27,954 nucleotides of DNA from CAXTTV01 sp964247295 (GCA_964247295.1 CAXTTV010000046.1:1-27954), one strand, 5' to 3'; shown: positions 15,808-23,491, counted from the first letter of the stretch. Program-made: numbers and translations. The notes: generated by a model not told the origin, from the sequence alone.

Positions 15808-16014
15808 AATAAATCGGAATATTATACTTTTTATGTTTCTGAACACAAAAAGATACGTGACTGTTATCTAACTGTTCTGTTTCTTTCTTTCTCTTTAGTG
15901 TATTCTTCTTGTAAGAAGTTATTGATTAGCTTCTGATAGCCTCTCAGGGAAAAATGATCCCGCTTATAGAGAGGTATCCACTGACTTTCCGAATTCAAGA
16001 AAGGCCACATAGAG
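15808..16014 (+). promoter_or_regulatory. Spacer between carB and the peptide cluster
   Basis: Contains a hairpin right after carB (CTTTTT/AAAAAG plus TGTT/AACA, 15827-15852) and a second, nested hairpin at 15944-15974: CCTCTC/GAGAGG outside and GGGA/TCCC inside. No consensus promoter is clear. The last part, GAATTCAAGAAAGG (15991-16004), recurs before the second peptide gene and includes the ribosome site. Confidence 0.35.
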
Positions 16015-16221
16015 ATGAAAAATCAGAACGAGAGCCAGAAACTGACAATTGTTGAACTGACTGATGCTGAACTGGAGATGGTTGACGGCGGTAAGAGCAA
16101 GGATACCCTTAGCTTTGGCTACAAACACCAGGATGAGGGTTGGAATTTGAGTGCAGATGTCACTTACGATGTTCAGGCAGAAAAGGGTGGTTTTGACCTT
16201 GGCTTCCATACAGACTTCTAA
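16015..16221 (+). CDS. Double-glycine-leader peptide 1 (bacteriocin-like precursor)
   Basis: The 68-residue peptide has a 26-residue leader ending LTDAELEMVDGG, the classic double-glycine signal cut by peptidase-containing ABC exporters. The 42-residue core starts KSKDTLSFGY and ends GFHTDF. It has no cysteine, alternates polar and hydrophobic residues (likely beta strands) and is rich in aromatic residues and Asp. The absence of cysteine rules out lanthionine or disulfide types. AAAGG lies ten bases before the ATG. The core can be aligned without gaps to that of the next peptide gene. Antimicrobial, signalling or structural roles are all possible. Confidence 0.75.
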   Translation: MKNQNESQKLTIVELTDAELEMVDGGKSKDTLSFGYKHQDEGWNLSADVTYDVQAEKGGFDLGFHTDF

Positions 16222-16437
16222 GGCGAAATAACTGCTCTACAACGAGGTCATTGTTAGAAATAAGCAGTAGCGCTTATAAGCTAACGGGTTGCCCCGCTCT
16301 GTAAATACCTATTTTCCGTCTCAAGAGGGGTGAGATAGGCAGGATTGCTTGTTTTTACCCTCCTCCTAAAGCAGGAGAGGATTTAGCCTTTAGAGATAGT
16401 CGGTTGTCTCTATAGAATTCAAGAAGGGTCATTGATA

Positions 16438-16641
16438 ATGAATCAAAAGAACGAGAACCAGGAGCTGGTGAGTGAACTGACAGATGCTGATCTGGAAGCT
16501 ATCTCTGGCGGTTATACTTCGGATCAACTTAATGCCGCGTGGAACCACTCCGAGGATAATCTGAGTTATGGAGTTAAAGGTTCATATAACCTTACTACTG
16601 GTGAAGCCAGAATTGAAGGTCAGGTTAAGTGGAGCTTCTAA
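16438..16641 (+). CDS. Double-glycine-leader peptide 2, paralogue of peptide 1
   Basis: From ATG at 16438 the peptide has 67 residues: a 25-residue leader ending LTDADLEAISGG and a 42-residue core starting YTSDQLNAAW and ending QVKWSF. An upstream TTG at 16432 is in frame but ATG keeps AAGGG at a normal nine-base distance. Core positions D4, L6, an aromatic at 10, H12, Y25 and the final F match peptide 1 at identical spacing, while the two are otherwise diverged. The flanks also match: GAATTCAAGAA(A/G)GG before and TTCTAAGGCGAAA after. This points to an old tandem duplication followed by diversification of the cores. Confidence 0.75.
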   Translation: MNQKNENQELVSELTDADLEAISGGYTSDQLNAAWNHSEDNLSYGVKGSYNLTTGEARIEGQVKWSF

Positions 16642-16706
16642 GGCGAAACAGCATCGCTCACGCTTAAGTAGCCGTATATACTTCCGCGAGTAGGAAGGGG
16701 ACATGG

Positions 16707-16952
16707 ATGTTTAATGAGAAAAATGTTGCGCGTTCCACGAAACTTGATCCAGAGGCCGTAAATGTGTTGAACGAAGATGAGTTGCAGGGTATCTCCGGTG
16801 GAGCGGGAAATGGAACCGTAACGGACACCTTCACATTTACCGGAACAGGCCTGAAAGATGGCAAGTTTGGCGATCTGACCCTTTTAGGGTTCGGTAACAT
16901 TCCCAACGATATTCACTTTACCAAAACCTGGACACATCAAAAGGAGCAATAG
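16707..16952 (+). CDS. Double-glycine-leader peptide 3
   Basis: The 81-residue peptide begins MFNEKNVARS and has a 32-residue leader ending LNEDELQGISGG, followed by AG. The 49-residue core is rich in Thr, Gly and Phe (TDTFTFTGTGLKDGKFGD) and ends with a charged THQKEQ tail; it has no cysteine. Leader length and layout match peptide 4, forming a second leader type distinct from peptides 1 and 2. The ribosome site AGGAAGGGG lies six bases before ATG 16707; an overlapping ATG at 16703 stops after three codons. The core has no recognised family. Confidence 0.7.
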   Translation: MFNEKNVARSTKLDPEAVNVLNEDELQGISGGAGNGTVTDTFTFTGTGLKDGKFGDLTLLGFGNIPNDIHFTKTWTHQKEQ

Positions 16953-17093
16953 CTTCACAATCAGGTTACTGGTAGGAGTCAGCGACAGTATTTACACGTT
17001 TTATAAGAAGGTTTAAATAACTTCTGTACGAAATAGAGATAGAACAAATAAGAGAAGAGAAAATCTTCTCTTGTAATAGAAAGGTTTACAAAC

Positions 17094-17342
17094 ATGTTTG
17101 GTAAGAAGAAAGATCTCCCCGTGACTGAGATCAACGCAGCGTCCCTGAATGTACTGAACGAAGAGGAATTGCAGGCCGTTATTGGTGGGGCAGGAGACGA
17201 TGAGTGGGATATTGATGAGGATAGCAGCAGCAGTACCTCTACCATCACTGTTAATGGCGTTACCAAAACCTTCAATGGTAATGGTACGTTCTCTTTCGGT
17301 GGTACTACTGTTTCAACAAATAGTAGCAGTTCCAGCAACTAG
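17094..17342 (+). CDS. Double-glycine-leader peptide 4 with serine-rich core
   Basis: The 82-residue peptide has a 32-residue leader, MFGKKKDLPV to LNEEELQAVIGG, aligned end to end with peptide 3. The 50-residue core starts with an acidic AGDDEWDIDED, followed by Ser/Thr runs, a beta-like ITVNGVTKTFNGNGTFSFGG stretch and a serine-rich end. It lacks cysteine. AAAGG lies nine bases before the ATG. The gene is followed by a GCGTAGGGGA-type hairpin (17352-17381) and then a very strong terminator, so it is probably last in the cluster's transcript. Confidence 0.7.
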   Translation: MFGKKKDLPVTEINAASLNVLNEEELQAVIGGAGDDEWDIDEDSSSSTSTITVNGVTKTFNGNGTFSFGGTTVSTNSSSSSN

Positions 17343-17430
17343 AAGCGTTTAGCGTAGGGGAGACAGCAGTTTCCTCTACGCCGACAAAGATCCAGGAGTT
17401 TTGCTCCGTACACTGCATATGTATCTATCG

Positions 17431-17477
17431 AGAAAAGGTGAAAAAGCAAAATTTGCTTTTTTCACCTTTTCTTTTTT
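17431..17477 (+). terminator. Strong intrinsic terminator after the peptide cluster
   Basis: A 20-base arm (17431-17450) pairs with 17452-17472 with one extra T, leaving almost no loop, and is followed by a T-run (17472-17477). The upper arms are A- and T-rich, so it may work in both directions. Confidence 0.85.
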
Positions 17478-17611
17478 AGTAATTTCTTTTTATTCAGGCT
17501 CTTTAGAAAATCGATCTGTTACAAAAACGATGTTTTCACTATTAATAATTAGAAAATACTCTGAAAACTATAATTAGAACACTCTTTAAAGATTACTTTA
17601 TGTACAAAATA

Positions 17612-17640
17612 TTGACATAGGACTAAACATATTGTAAAGA
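17612..17640 (+). promoter_or_regulatory. Candidate promoter of secreted protein 1
   Basis: TTGACA at 17612-17617 is followed at 15-17 bases by a poor -10 (TGTAAA/TAAAGA). The box and a later GTATAGAACAAAGAT motif are conserved in the second unit, which supports function. The ribosome site is AAGGG before ATG 17763. Confidence 0.45.
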
Positions 17641-17762
17641 AATTGTATAGAACAAAGATGTAGATATGAAACAATATGCAGTGTACGGATTGTTTCTATC
17701 ATACCTACCTGTTCTGTAGTGAAATAGAAAAATAAAAGTGTGTTTTAGAAAAGGGACCATTG

Positions 17763-18452
17763 ATGAAACGTTTTTTATTGACGACGATCGTGACCGCATC
17801 TTTGCTGCTTGTCTGTCTGGTGAGTTTAATCGTAGCGGTTGCTCCCAAGGCAAAAGCGAGCACCAGTGATCAGATTGGAAATGCTGCATCTGCCAGTTCT
17901 CTAGGTGTGAGCAATGTCAATGCCACGACCTCAAACAATGGAGCCACGGTAAGCCTCAAATTCAAGGGCGATGCCAACACTAATTACACCGTCTCTCTAA
18001 TTCTCGACCTTTCTCGCAACAATTTTACTGCCCCAACAGATGGTGCAGGGAATGCCTCTGTCGCATTTAACAGTCTCCGATCCGGTGGAAGCTACACCTT
18101 TTTCATTCGTAAAACTGTGAATGGTCAGGATATAACAAGCGATGCCTATCACCTGATCAGTTATAAGCCATCTGGCAATGTGAGCAATGTTGTCATCGTG
18201 TACACAACAGATCGCTCTTCAGCGGTCAGCTTCACGGGTAACGCAAACTCTCCGTATTCTCTGGTCACTCGGTATGTAACGGGATCGCGCGCAACTACTG
18301 ATGTGACCACGGGGGATAATGGCAATGGAACTAGTCCGCTGGCGGGTCTTAACAGCTCCAGCAGCAATGAGCTCAGCCGTACCTTCTTTTTCCAGATCAC
18401 CACTGCTGGACAACCCGACTCGGATCGCTATTCCTTCACCCTGGACAAGTAG
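17763..18452 (+). CDS. Secreted protein 1 with two related beta-type repeats
   Basis: I do not recognise the family. The 229-residue product starts MKRFLLTTIV and has a Sec signal peptide with hydrophobic core to about residue 27 and likely cleavage after AKA near residue 32. The exported part has no cysteine and is rich in Ser, Thr, Asn and Gly, as in beta-sandwich domains. It contains an internal repeat: VSNVNATTSNNGATVSLKF-GDANTNYTVSL near residues 48-80 resembles VSNVVIVYTTDRSSAVSFTGNANSPYSLV near 139-168. ATG at 17763 is preferred to TTG at 17760, with AAGGG upstream. The next gene is a close paralogue. An extracellular or cell-surface role is likely; a sugar- or protein-binding function would only be a guess. 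Confidence 0.75.
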   Translation: MKRFLLTTIVTASLLLVCLVSLIVAVAPKAKASTSDQIGNAASASSLGVSNVNATTSNNGATVSLKFKGDANTNYTVSLILDLSRNNFTAPTDGAGNASVAFNSLRSGGSYTFFIRKTVNGQDITSDAYHLISYKPSGNVSNVVIVYTTDRSSAVSFTGNANSPYSLVTRYVTGSRATTDVTTGDNGNGTSPLAGLNSSSSNELSRTFFFQITTAGQPDSDRYSFTLDK

Positions 18453-18523
18453 TTGCCAGTGTTGACAACGCTTTACTCTTCTCAATCTGAATTGAAGTAG
18501 AAAAAAGCGGGAATATACATCTT

Positions 18524-18587
18524 AAGACATGAATCATCCCGAACTTGATTTCGCCAACGGTATCAAGTTCGGGATGATTCATGTCTT
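18524..18587. repeat. Perfect 26-bp inverted repeat with 12-base loop
   Basis: The arm 18524-18549 (starting aagacatgaatcatcccg) is the exact reverse complement of 18562-18587; the loop is ttcgccaacggt. It directly follows the conserved sequence gcgggaatatacatctta, at the very place where unit 2 has its intrinsic terminator. There is no T-run after it, so ordinary rho-independent termination is not assured. It may be a REP- or MITE-like element, an RNA-stabilising hairpin or a replacement terminator. Confidence 0.8.
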
Positions 18588-18725
18588 CAACAAATTCTAT
18601 TCAGGTTCCTTAGGAAAATAAATTTGTTACGCGAGGATCGTTTCTATCTTAAAATAGATGATAGAAACAATAATCTATGAATTATACTATAGAAACTTTA
18701 AAAGTCTTTTTATGTAAATAAAAGG

Positions 18726-18752
18726 TTGACACGAAAGTAAATATATCATAAT
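18726..18752 (+). promoter_or_regulatory. Candidate promoter of secreted protein 2
   Basis: TTGACA (18726-18731) with CATAAT (18747-18752) at a short 15-base spacing, or TAATAT (18749-18754) at 17 bases. The -10 match is better than in unit 1, so the two copies may differ in strength. Confidence 0.5.
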
Positions 18753-18868
18753 ATTTCTATGTAGAACAAAGATATGAATGTGAAATAGGTGAAGCATACG
18801 AATTGTTTCTGTCATACATATCCGTTCTTTAGTGAAATAAAAGCACGTTTTAGAAAAGGAAATATTGA

Positions 18869-19570
18869 ATGAAGCGTTTTTTACTGGCAAAGGTTTTGGT
18901 TGCATCTTTTATGCTTGTCTGTTTGATGAGCTTAAGTATAGTTGTTGCTCCTCAGGCAAAAGCGAGCTTTAGTGGGAAGATCGCAAAGGCTGTTCCTGGC
19001 AGCTCTCTAGGTGTGAGCAATGTCAATGCCACAACCTCAAACAATGGAGCTACGGTAAATCTCAACTTCAAGGGTGATGCCAACACCGATTACACTGTCT
19101 CTATCCTTCTTGATCTGGTTCCCAACAATTTTGATGTAACGACTGATGATGCAGGAAATGCCTCTGTCACGTTCAATTCTCTGGTACAGGGTGGAAGCTA
19201 TACCTTCTTCTTTCGTAAAAATGTGGAAGGCATAGATTTGACAAGTGATGCCTATCACCTGATCAGTTATAAGCCATCTGGCAATGTGAGCAATGTAGAA
19301 ATTGTGTACACAACAGATCGCTCTTCAGCGGTCAGCTTCACTGGAAATGCAAACTCTCCGTATTCTCTGGTCACTCGGTATGTAACGGGATCGCGCGCAA
19401 CTACTGATGTGACCACGGGGGATAATGGCAATGGAACTGGAAACGCCACCGGCCCTCTGGCGGGTCTCAACAACTCCAGCGCCAATGAAGTCAGTCTTAC
19501 CTTCTTTTTCCAGATCACCACTGCTGGACAACCCGACTCGGATCGCTATTCCTTCACTCTGGACAAGTAG
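18869..19570 (+). CDS. Secreted protein 2, paralogue of secreted protein 1
   Basis: This 233-residue protein has the same layout: a Sec signal peptide (MKRFLLAKVL, cleavage after QAKA near residue 32) and two related beta-type segments. It is almost identical to its neighbour from DAYHLISYKPSGNV to the end, DSDRYSFTLDK, but differs through the signal peptide and the first repeat (for example LDLVPNNFDVTTDDAGN instead of LDLSRNNFTAPTDGAGN). It also has a short GNATGP insertion in the loop after GDNGNGT. AAGGA lies nine to ten bases before the ATG. A strong terminator follows at 19647-19679. The pattern of one variable and one conserved half suggests gene conversion or selection on the first domain. 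Function unknown. Confidence 0.75.
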   Translation: MKRFLLAKVLVASFMLVCLMSLSIVVAPQAKASFSGKIAKAVPGSSLGVSNVNATTSNNGATVNLNFKGDANTDYTVSILLDLVPNNFDVTTDDAGNASVTFNSLVQGGSYTFFFRKNVEGIDLTSDAYHLISYKPSGNVSNVEIVYTTDRSSAVSFTGNANSPYSLVTRYVTGSRATTDVTTGDNGNGTGNATGPLAGLNNSSANEVSLTFFFQITTAGQPDSDRYSFTLDK

Positions 19571-19857
19571 TTGCCAGTGGTAACGATGCTTTACTCTTCT
19601 CAATCTCAGTTGAAGTAGGAAAAGGCGGGAATATACATCTTAGGAGGAGGAGCCGTAACTGTTACGGCTCCTCTTTTTTGTGTATAAATCACATTCATTC
19701 ACGAAGACAGCGTTTGTTTATGAGAAAAGTCATCGGGACCACCCCGCGCAATAGAGAATGAAGCCTCTCTCTTTTGCGTATTTTCTATTTATTTGATATA
19801 ATGTTAGTAACTAATTAAAAGTATATAAAGTCTTCCATAAGTAACCAGGAGAATTTC
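19571..19857 (+). other. Intergenic region before the VOC gene
   Basis: Holds the terminator of secreted protein 2 and then an AT-rich stretch. TTTGATATAATG (19792-19803) contains TATAAT at 19797-19802, a plausible -10 for the VOC gene, without a clear -35. Confidence 0.4.
19647..19679 (+). terminator. Intrinsic terminator after secreted protein 2
   Basis: AGGAGCCGTAAC (19648-19659) pairs perfectly with GTTACGGCTCCT (19661-19672), with G47/C73 extending the stem; six Ts follow (19674-19679). Confidence 0.9.
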
Positions 19858-20736
19858 ATGGCAGAGGAGCGGCAGAAGATCAGTAAATTGGTGATTGATC
19901 CAGGAACGACTATTGGGCTTGTACGTTTGCGTGTTGGTGATCTGGCGAGATCGCGACGTTTCTATGAAGGTGTTCTAGCCTTTCAGGTTGTGGAACTGAC
20001 AGAGAGAAGTGTCGTGCTCGGCGGGCAGGATAAACAGCCGTTACTTGAGTTGACCGAGGTACCTGGGGTAGGGTCACAGCCACGAAGGGCAACCGGTCTA
20101 TACCACGTAGCGATTCTTTTTCCGACAAGAGCGGATCTTGGGCGTGAACTGGCGCGAGTATTGCAAGCCGGTGGGATCTCTATCGGACAGGGGGATCATC
20201 TAGTGAGCGAGGCGCTCTACCTCTCAGATCCCGATGGGAACGGTCTGGAGCTTTATCAGGACCGTCCACGTGAGGTCTGGACCTGGATCGGTAACACCGT
20301 TCAGATGGCTGCTGATCCTGTCGATATCGAAGGCCTGTTAGAGGAAGGGAAAAGTAGGACCTGGAATGTAGTTCCAGCCGGGACGCGTATTGGGCATATC
20401 CATCTCCAGATTGGGAATGTACCAGAGGCCGAACGTTTTTATCATGGCATCCTTGGCTTTGATGTTACCGCTACTATGCCGGGAGCTTTGTTTGTCAGTG
20501 CCGGCGGCTATCACCATCATATAGGTCTGAACACCTGGCACTCGCAGGGAGCGCAGCCCACGCCTGAAGATCGAGCTGGTTTAAACAGCTATGTTATTGT
20601 CATCCCCACCCACGAGGGCTGGGAAGCCATCCGAGCTCGATTGAATAATCACAATATCCCATTTAGAGAGCAAGAAAATCAGTTAAGCGTGAAAGATCCC
20701 TGGCAGAATCAGATTATTCTGACTCTGGTTTCCTGA
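19858..20736 (+). CDS. Two-module VOC family protein (CatE/glyoxalase-like dioxygenase)
   Basis: The 292-residue protein has two vicinal-oxygen-chelate modules, about residues 18-145 and 170-290, in the layout of Bacillus CatE-type ring-cleaving dioxygenases. The N-terminal module reads GLVRLRVGDLARSRRFYEGVL, then YHVAILFPTRADL and LSDPDGNGLELYQD; the C-terminal one reads GHIHLQIGNVPEAERFYHGIL and HHHIGLNTW. The first metal-binding histidine usual in module 1 (GHVHL) is replaced (GLVRL), while module 2 keeps GHIHL but lacks the last glutamate (NQIILTL). Whether a full metal site remains is therefore uncertain. AGGAGA lies five bases before the ATG. No neighbouring aromatic-degradation gene is present, so the substrate cannot be inferred. 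Confidence 0.8.
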   Translation: MAEERQKISKLVIDPGTTIGLVRLRVGDLARSRRFYEGVLAFQVVELTERSVVLGGQDKQPLLELTEVPGVGSQPRRATGLYHVAILFPTRADLGRELARVLQAGGISIGQGDHLVSEALYLSDPDGNGLELYQDRPREVWTWIGNTVQMAADPVDIEGLLEEGKSRTWNVVPAGTRIGHIHLQIGNVPEAERFYHGILGFDVTATMPGALFVSAGGYHHHIGLNTWHSQGAQPTPEDRAGLNSYVIVIPTHEGWEAIRARLNNHNIPFREQENQLSVKDPWQNQIILTLVS

Positions 20737-20770
20737 TACCAAGGGTCTTATCATTCTAGAAAGAAGCGGG

Positions 20771-20943
20771 GTCCAGGGGTTTCAACCCCTGGCGGGAGCN
20801 NNNNNNNNNTGCTGTACTGCGCGCGCCGCTCTTCCCCCCCCCCGCTCCCGCCGCCCGCCGCCCCCCCCCCCCCCCCCCCGGGAGCGTCCTCGCTCACCTC
20901 TTCCCCGCCGTAGGCGACAGAAGAAGAGAATGAAATAGCCCTG
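20771..20943. repeat. Dispersed GC-rich repeat, interrupted by the gap
   Basis: Starts with GGTCCAGGGG and its inverted partner CCCCTGG, continues through GGCGGGAGC, the gap and CCCCGCCG-TAGGCG, and ends with agagaatgaaatagccctg, which is identical to positions 37-55. The internal part is not reliable because of the gap. Presence in two intergenic places suggests a family of foldable repeats. Confidence 0.45.
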
Positions 20944-21176
20944 CCTGATACCTTAAAGGGTTGAAAATGCGAACAAAATATCTCTATAATGAGTAATAGA
21001 TCGACATGCCCATGTTGACCTACCTGGATCTATACGAACTAGAGATAGCTGTAATCGACAGACGGAAGTAGATCGGGGCCAGATCGTCCCGAGAGAAACC
21101 GCCAGTCGCGGCGCGGCATTAAAAGGTTCGTGATCCGCATTTTAAGCTCAGGTCCCGTTGCGGCGGGTACCTGCCC

Positions 21177-21205
21177 CGCATCCAGACCAGCCTGGTCTGG
21201 ATGCG
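21177..21205. terminator. Hairpin downstream of the alpha-galactosidase gene
   Basis: The arm 21177-21190 (CGCATCCAGACCAG) is the exact reverse complement of 21192-21205. It lies 16 bases past the gene's stop on the minus strand. There is no U-tract, so the terminator role is inferred only from position. Confidence 0.45.
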
Positions 21206-21220
21206 TCTATTTTGGGTGGC

Positions 21221-23398
21221 CTACTTTATTTTCTTGACGGTGATCATCGAACTGGCGAAATGGCCGTGTAGGGAAGGGGTCAGACCGGTTCTCATCAGGC
21301 TCTGGCCGCTAAGTGGCCCCTTATCACCTGGACAACCCTCAACAATATAGAAATCATCAAGTTGAAGGCCCCGAAGATATATTCGAGGTGCAACTTGCCA
21401 GAAGTGGTCGTGATGCCTGAAGGCGAAGATCACTGACTCTTTTTGATCCCGGCTGACATACTGGACTGCCGTCAAGCTTCCCTTGCGCGGCGAATTGAGT
21501 CGATAAAGATCGCCCTGTTGAACAATATGCCGAATTTTCTTATAGTCGTTAATTAATTGTTTAACGATTTGCATCTGCTCCTGATTGTAGTGGTTCAGGT
21601 CTTCTCCCAGGCCCAGGGAGCCGGTCATAGCCGAGTGAAAGCGATAGGTCAGGTCCAGGGCAACATTGTTAATCTCCAACGAGGTGATGGAGTCAGTGAC
21701 CCAGGCCATCATCGCTTTCGGAGCGTAGGCCAGCGAATAGCCTTCTTGAATAATCAGGCGATCGTAGGGATCAGTATTATCGCTGGGCCAGCACTGATCG
21801 AAGCGTTTCAGTGCCCCCAGATCTACACGAGCTCCGCCGGAGGCGCAGGCCTCCCAGACAACGTGGGGGTGACGCGTACGTTACTGTTCAACAATCGAGT
21901 AGACGGCTCGTGGTGAGCGGACATAGGCCTCACGCTGTTGCTCAAGCGGAGCGGTGGGCCAGCCGGGTTCGCTAATTGGGCGGTTAAAGTCCCATTTAAT
22001 AAAGGTAATGTCTGGATGCTGACTTAGTAGTTGATCCAGAGTTGTGAAGATAAAATGTGTGACCTCAGGGATCGACACATTCAGCATAAGCTGATTGCGG
22101 AACAGTTTCACCTCGCGGGTGCGGAAGTGGAAGATCCAATTGGGGTGGGTACGGTAGAGATCGCTATCGGGGTTCACCATCTCCGGCTCAACCCAGATCC
22201 CGAAGCGCATCCCCAGCTTGAGAACCTCATCGATAATTGGTTGAAGGCCACGTGGAAGCTTTTCCTGATTAATATACCAGTCGCCCAGTCCAGCCATATC
22301 GTGATCGCGCTTCCCAAACCAGCCATCGTCGATGACAAAAAGCTCAACGCCCAGTTCAGCCGCCCGGCGAGCCAGAGCGATCTGTTTCTCCTCCTGGACA
22401 TCAAAATAGACCGCCTCCCAGCTATTATAGAGGACTGGACGAATCTTATGGGCGTGCTCGCGGGGGAGCAGATAATCCAGTTGATAGTGATGGAGATTGC
22501 GGCTGGCCTGACCAAAACCCTGATCCGAGTAGCCGCTGATGAACGAGGGGGTAGTAAACTCCTCCGATGGTGAGAGTCGCCAGCGGAAATCAAAATCGTT
22601 GATCCCCCCAGCCACATAGACGCGGATCGGGTCTTGCTGCTGCTCGATCGCGATCTTCCAGTTGCCCGTCCAGCCCAGAGCTCCGAACCAGACCTGCCCT
22701 GTCTCTTCCGTCGCCCCCTGACCCTCTGCATCCACATGATCGATCGCGAAGAAGGGATTGGCCTCAGCGCTGGTGTAGTTGCGACGGCTTTCAAGTACCA
22801 TCCGACCTGCCGTCAGGGGTTGACGACGGATCTGCGTCTCACTATTCCAGCGACCGCTCAGATGGGTCAGGCGATAATTGCCATCGTAGAAGATAGGCAG
22901 ATGCCAGGCCGCAGACAGGACAGTCTCTAAATCTAGCCACTCCTGACCGACATTGCGTATTACCGTCCAGCGCTCCAGAAGATCGCAGTCCGTGAACAGG
23001 CGATAGTGGAGATCGACCTCAAGCGAATAATGTACGTCTTTCAGCGTAATGACCAGATGTGGAAGATCCGTCGAGAGATCCTCATACCCCGAATACCGTA
23101 GATCCAGACCCCGAACGCCATCGGGAAACGAGGCCTTCAGAGCGGGCTCACTATACATCAGGCCACCCCACGCCGGGTACTCCTCCGAAGTCATCAGGTA
23201 CTCAGTCTGTTGCAAGCGTTCGCTGTAGAGGGGGCGTCCCAGACCAGGATAGTCTGTAGGAGTGTAGAGGCGCTCGCCCCAGTACAGATGGCGAAGGACA
23301 CCATCCTCAGTTATCTTCATCACATAGGCTGTATGAGCTGTTGAGAGAATCCAGGCATCGTGCTCGTTAATATGCTGGATCGTAGCGTGCTTAATCAT
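21221..23398 (-). pseudogene. GH36 alpha-galactosidase interrupted by an in-frame TAA
   Basis: Both parts are in the same frame. Read through, they give about 725 residues, the normal GH36 size. The N-terminal part (ATG 23398, GGAGA six bases upstream) holds the beta domain and most of the barrel, including VIDDGWFGKRD, WVEPEMVNPDSDLYRTHP and the nucleophile motif FIKWDFNR (D470). A TAA at 21881-21883 (codon 506) then interrupts VEQ*RTRHPHVVWEACASGG, where a leucine is expected, so a single T-to-A change from TTA would explain it. The acid/base aspartate of CWPSDNTD (about D540) lies after the stop, so the short product should be inactive. Either a recent nonsense mutation or a sequencing error; the rest is intact with no decay. 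The enzyme would release terminal alpha-galactose from oligosaccharides in the cytoplasm. Confidence 0.88.
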
Positions 23399-23491
23399 CA
23401 ACAATCTCCAAAAGTCAGAGTTATAAAGATTATCTTAGTCTTTCTAACAGATTGAATCAAGAGGGGTGGCGTGTGTTGGATAGTGGCAAGG

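Larger units (their letters stand above)
17343..17762 (+). other. Intergenic region: end of peptide cluster and promoter of secreted protein 1
   Basis: Holds the 17352-17381 hairpin, the strong terminator at 17431-17477, the start of the duplicated unit at about 17492, and a TTGACA box at 17612. The leader before the next gene is more than 100 bases and AT-rich. No ORF of interest was seen. Confidence 0.5.
18453..18868 (+). other. Intergenic region between the two secreted-protein genes
   Basis: Contains the 3' end of unit 1, the perfect 26-bp hairpin (18524-18587) and the promoter and leader of unit 2. A TTCTATC...GATAGAA inverted repeat occurs near 18641-18668. No coding sequence was found. 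Confidence 0.5.
17492..19642. repeat. Tandem duplication, two units of about 1.03 kb
   Basis: Unit 1 (about 17492-18523) and unit 2 (about 18599-19642) both begin with attcagg and end with gcgggaatatacatctta. Each holds a TTGACA promoter, an AT-rich leader and one secreted-protein gene. The C-terminal coding part and 3' flank are nearly identical in DNA, while the N-terminal part and leader are more diverged. The units are separated only by a perfect hairpin at 18524-18587. Confidence 0.8.
20737..21220. other. Assembly gap, poly-C stretch and dispersed repeat
   Basis: Ten Ns occupy 20800-20809. Before them lies a palindrome, CCAGGGGTT-TC-AACCCCTGG (20773-20792). After them is a run of almost pure C (about 20834-20879) that is probably a low-quality read end. 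The repeat end shared with the window's first 55 bases lies at 20925-20943. Near the alpha-galactosidase stop is a perfect 14-bp hairpin (21177-21190 with 21192-21205) without a T-run on either strand. No gene was seen. Confidence 0.6.

Noticed and set aside
16222..16437. Additional small peptide gene between peptides 1 and 2
   Set aside because: No start codon with a ribosome site and no double-glycine motif was found in this stretch.
18524..18587. Ordinary intrinsic terminator
   Set aside because: The stem is very stable, but no T-run follows on either strand, so it is listed as a repeat with open function.
21221..21712. Separate small gene after the alpha-galactosidase
   Set aside because: It is in the same frame as the upstream part and continues the GH36 C-terminus, so it belongs to the interrupted gene.
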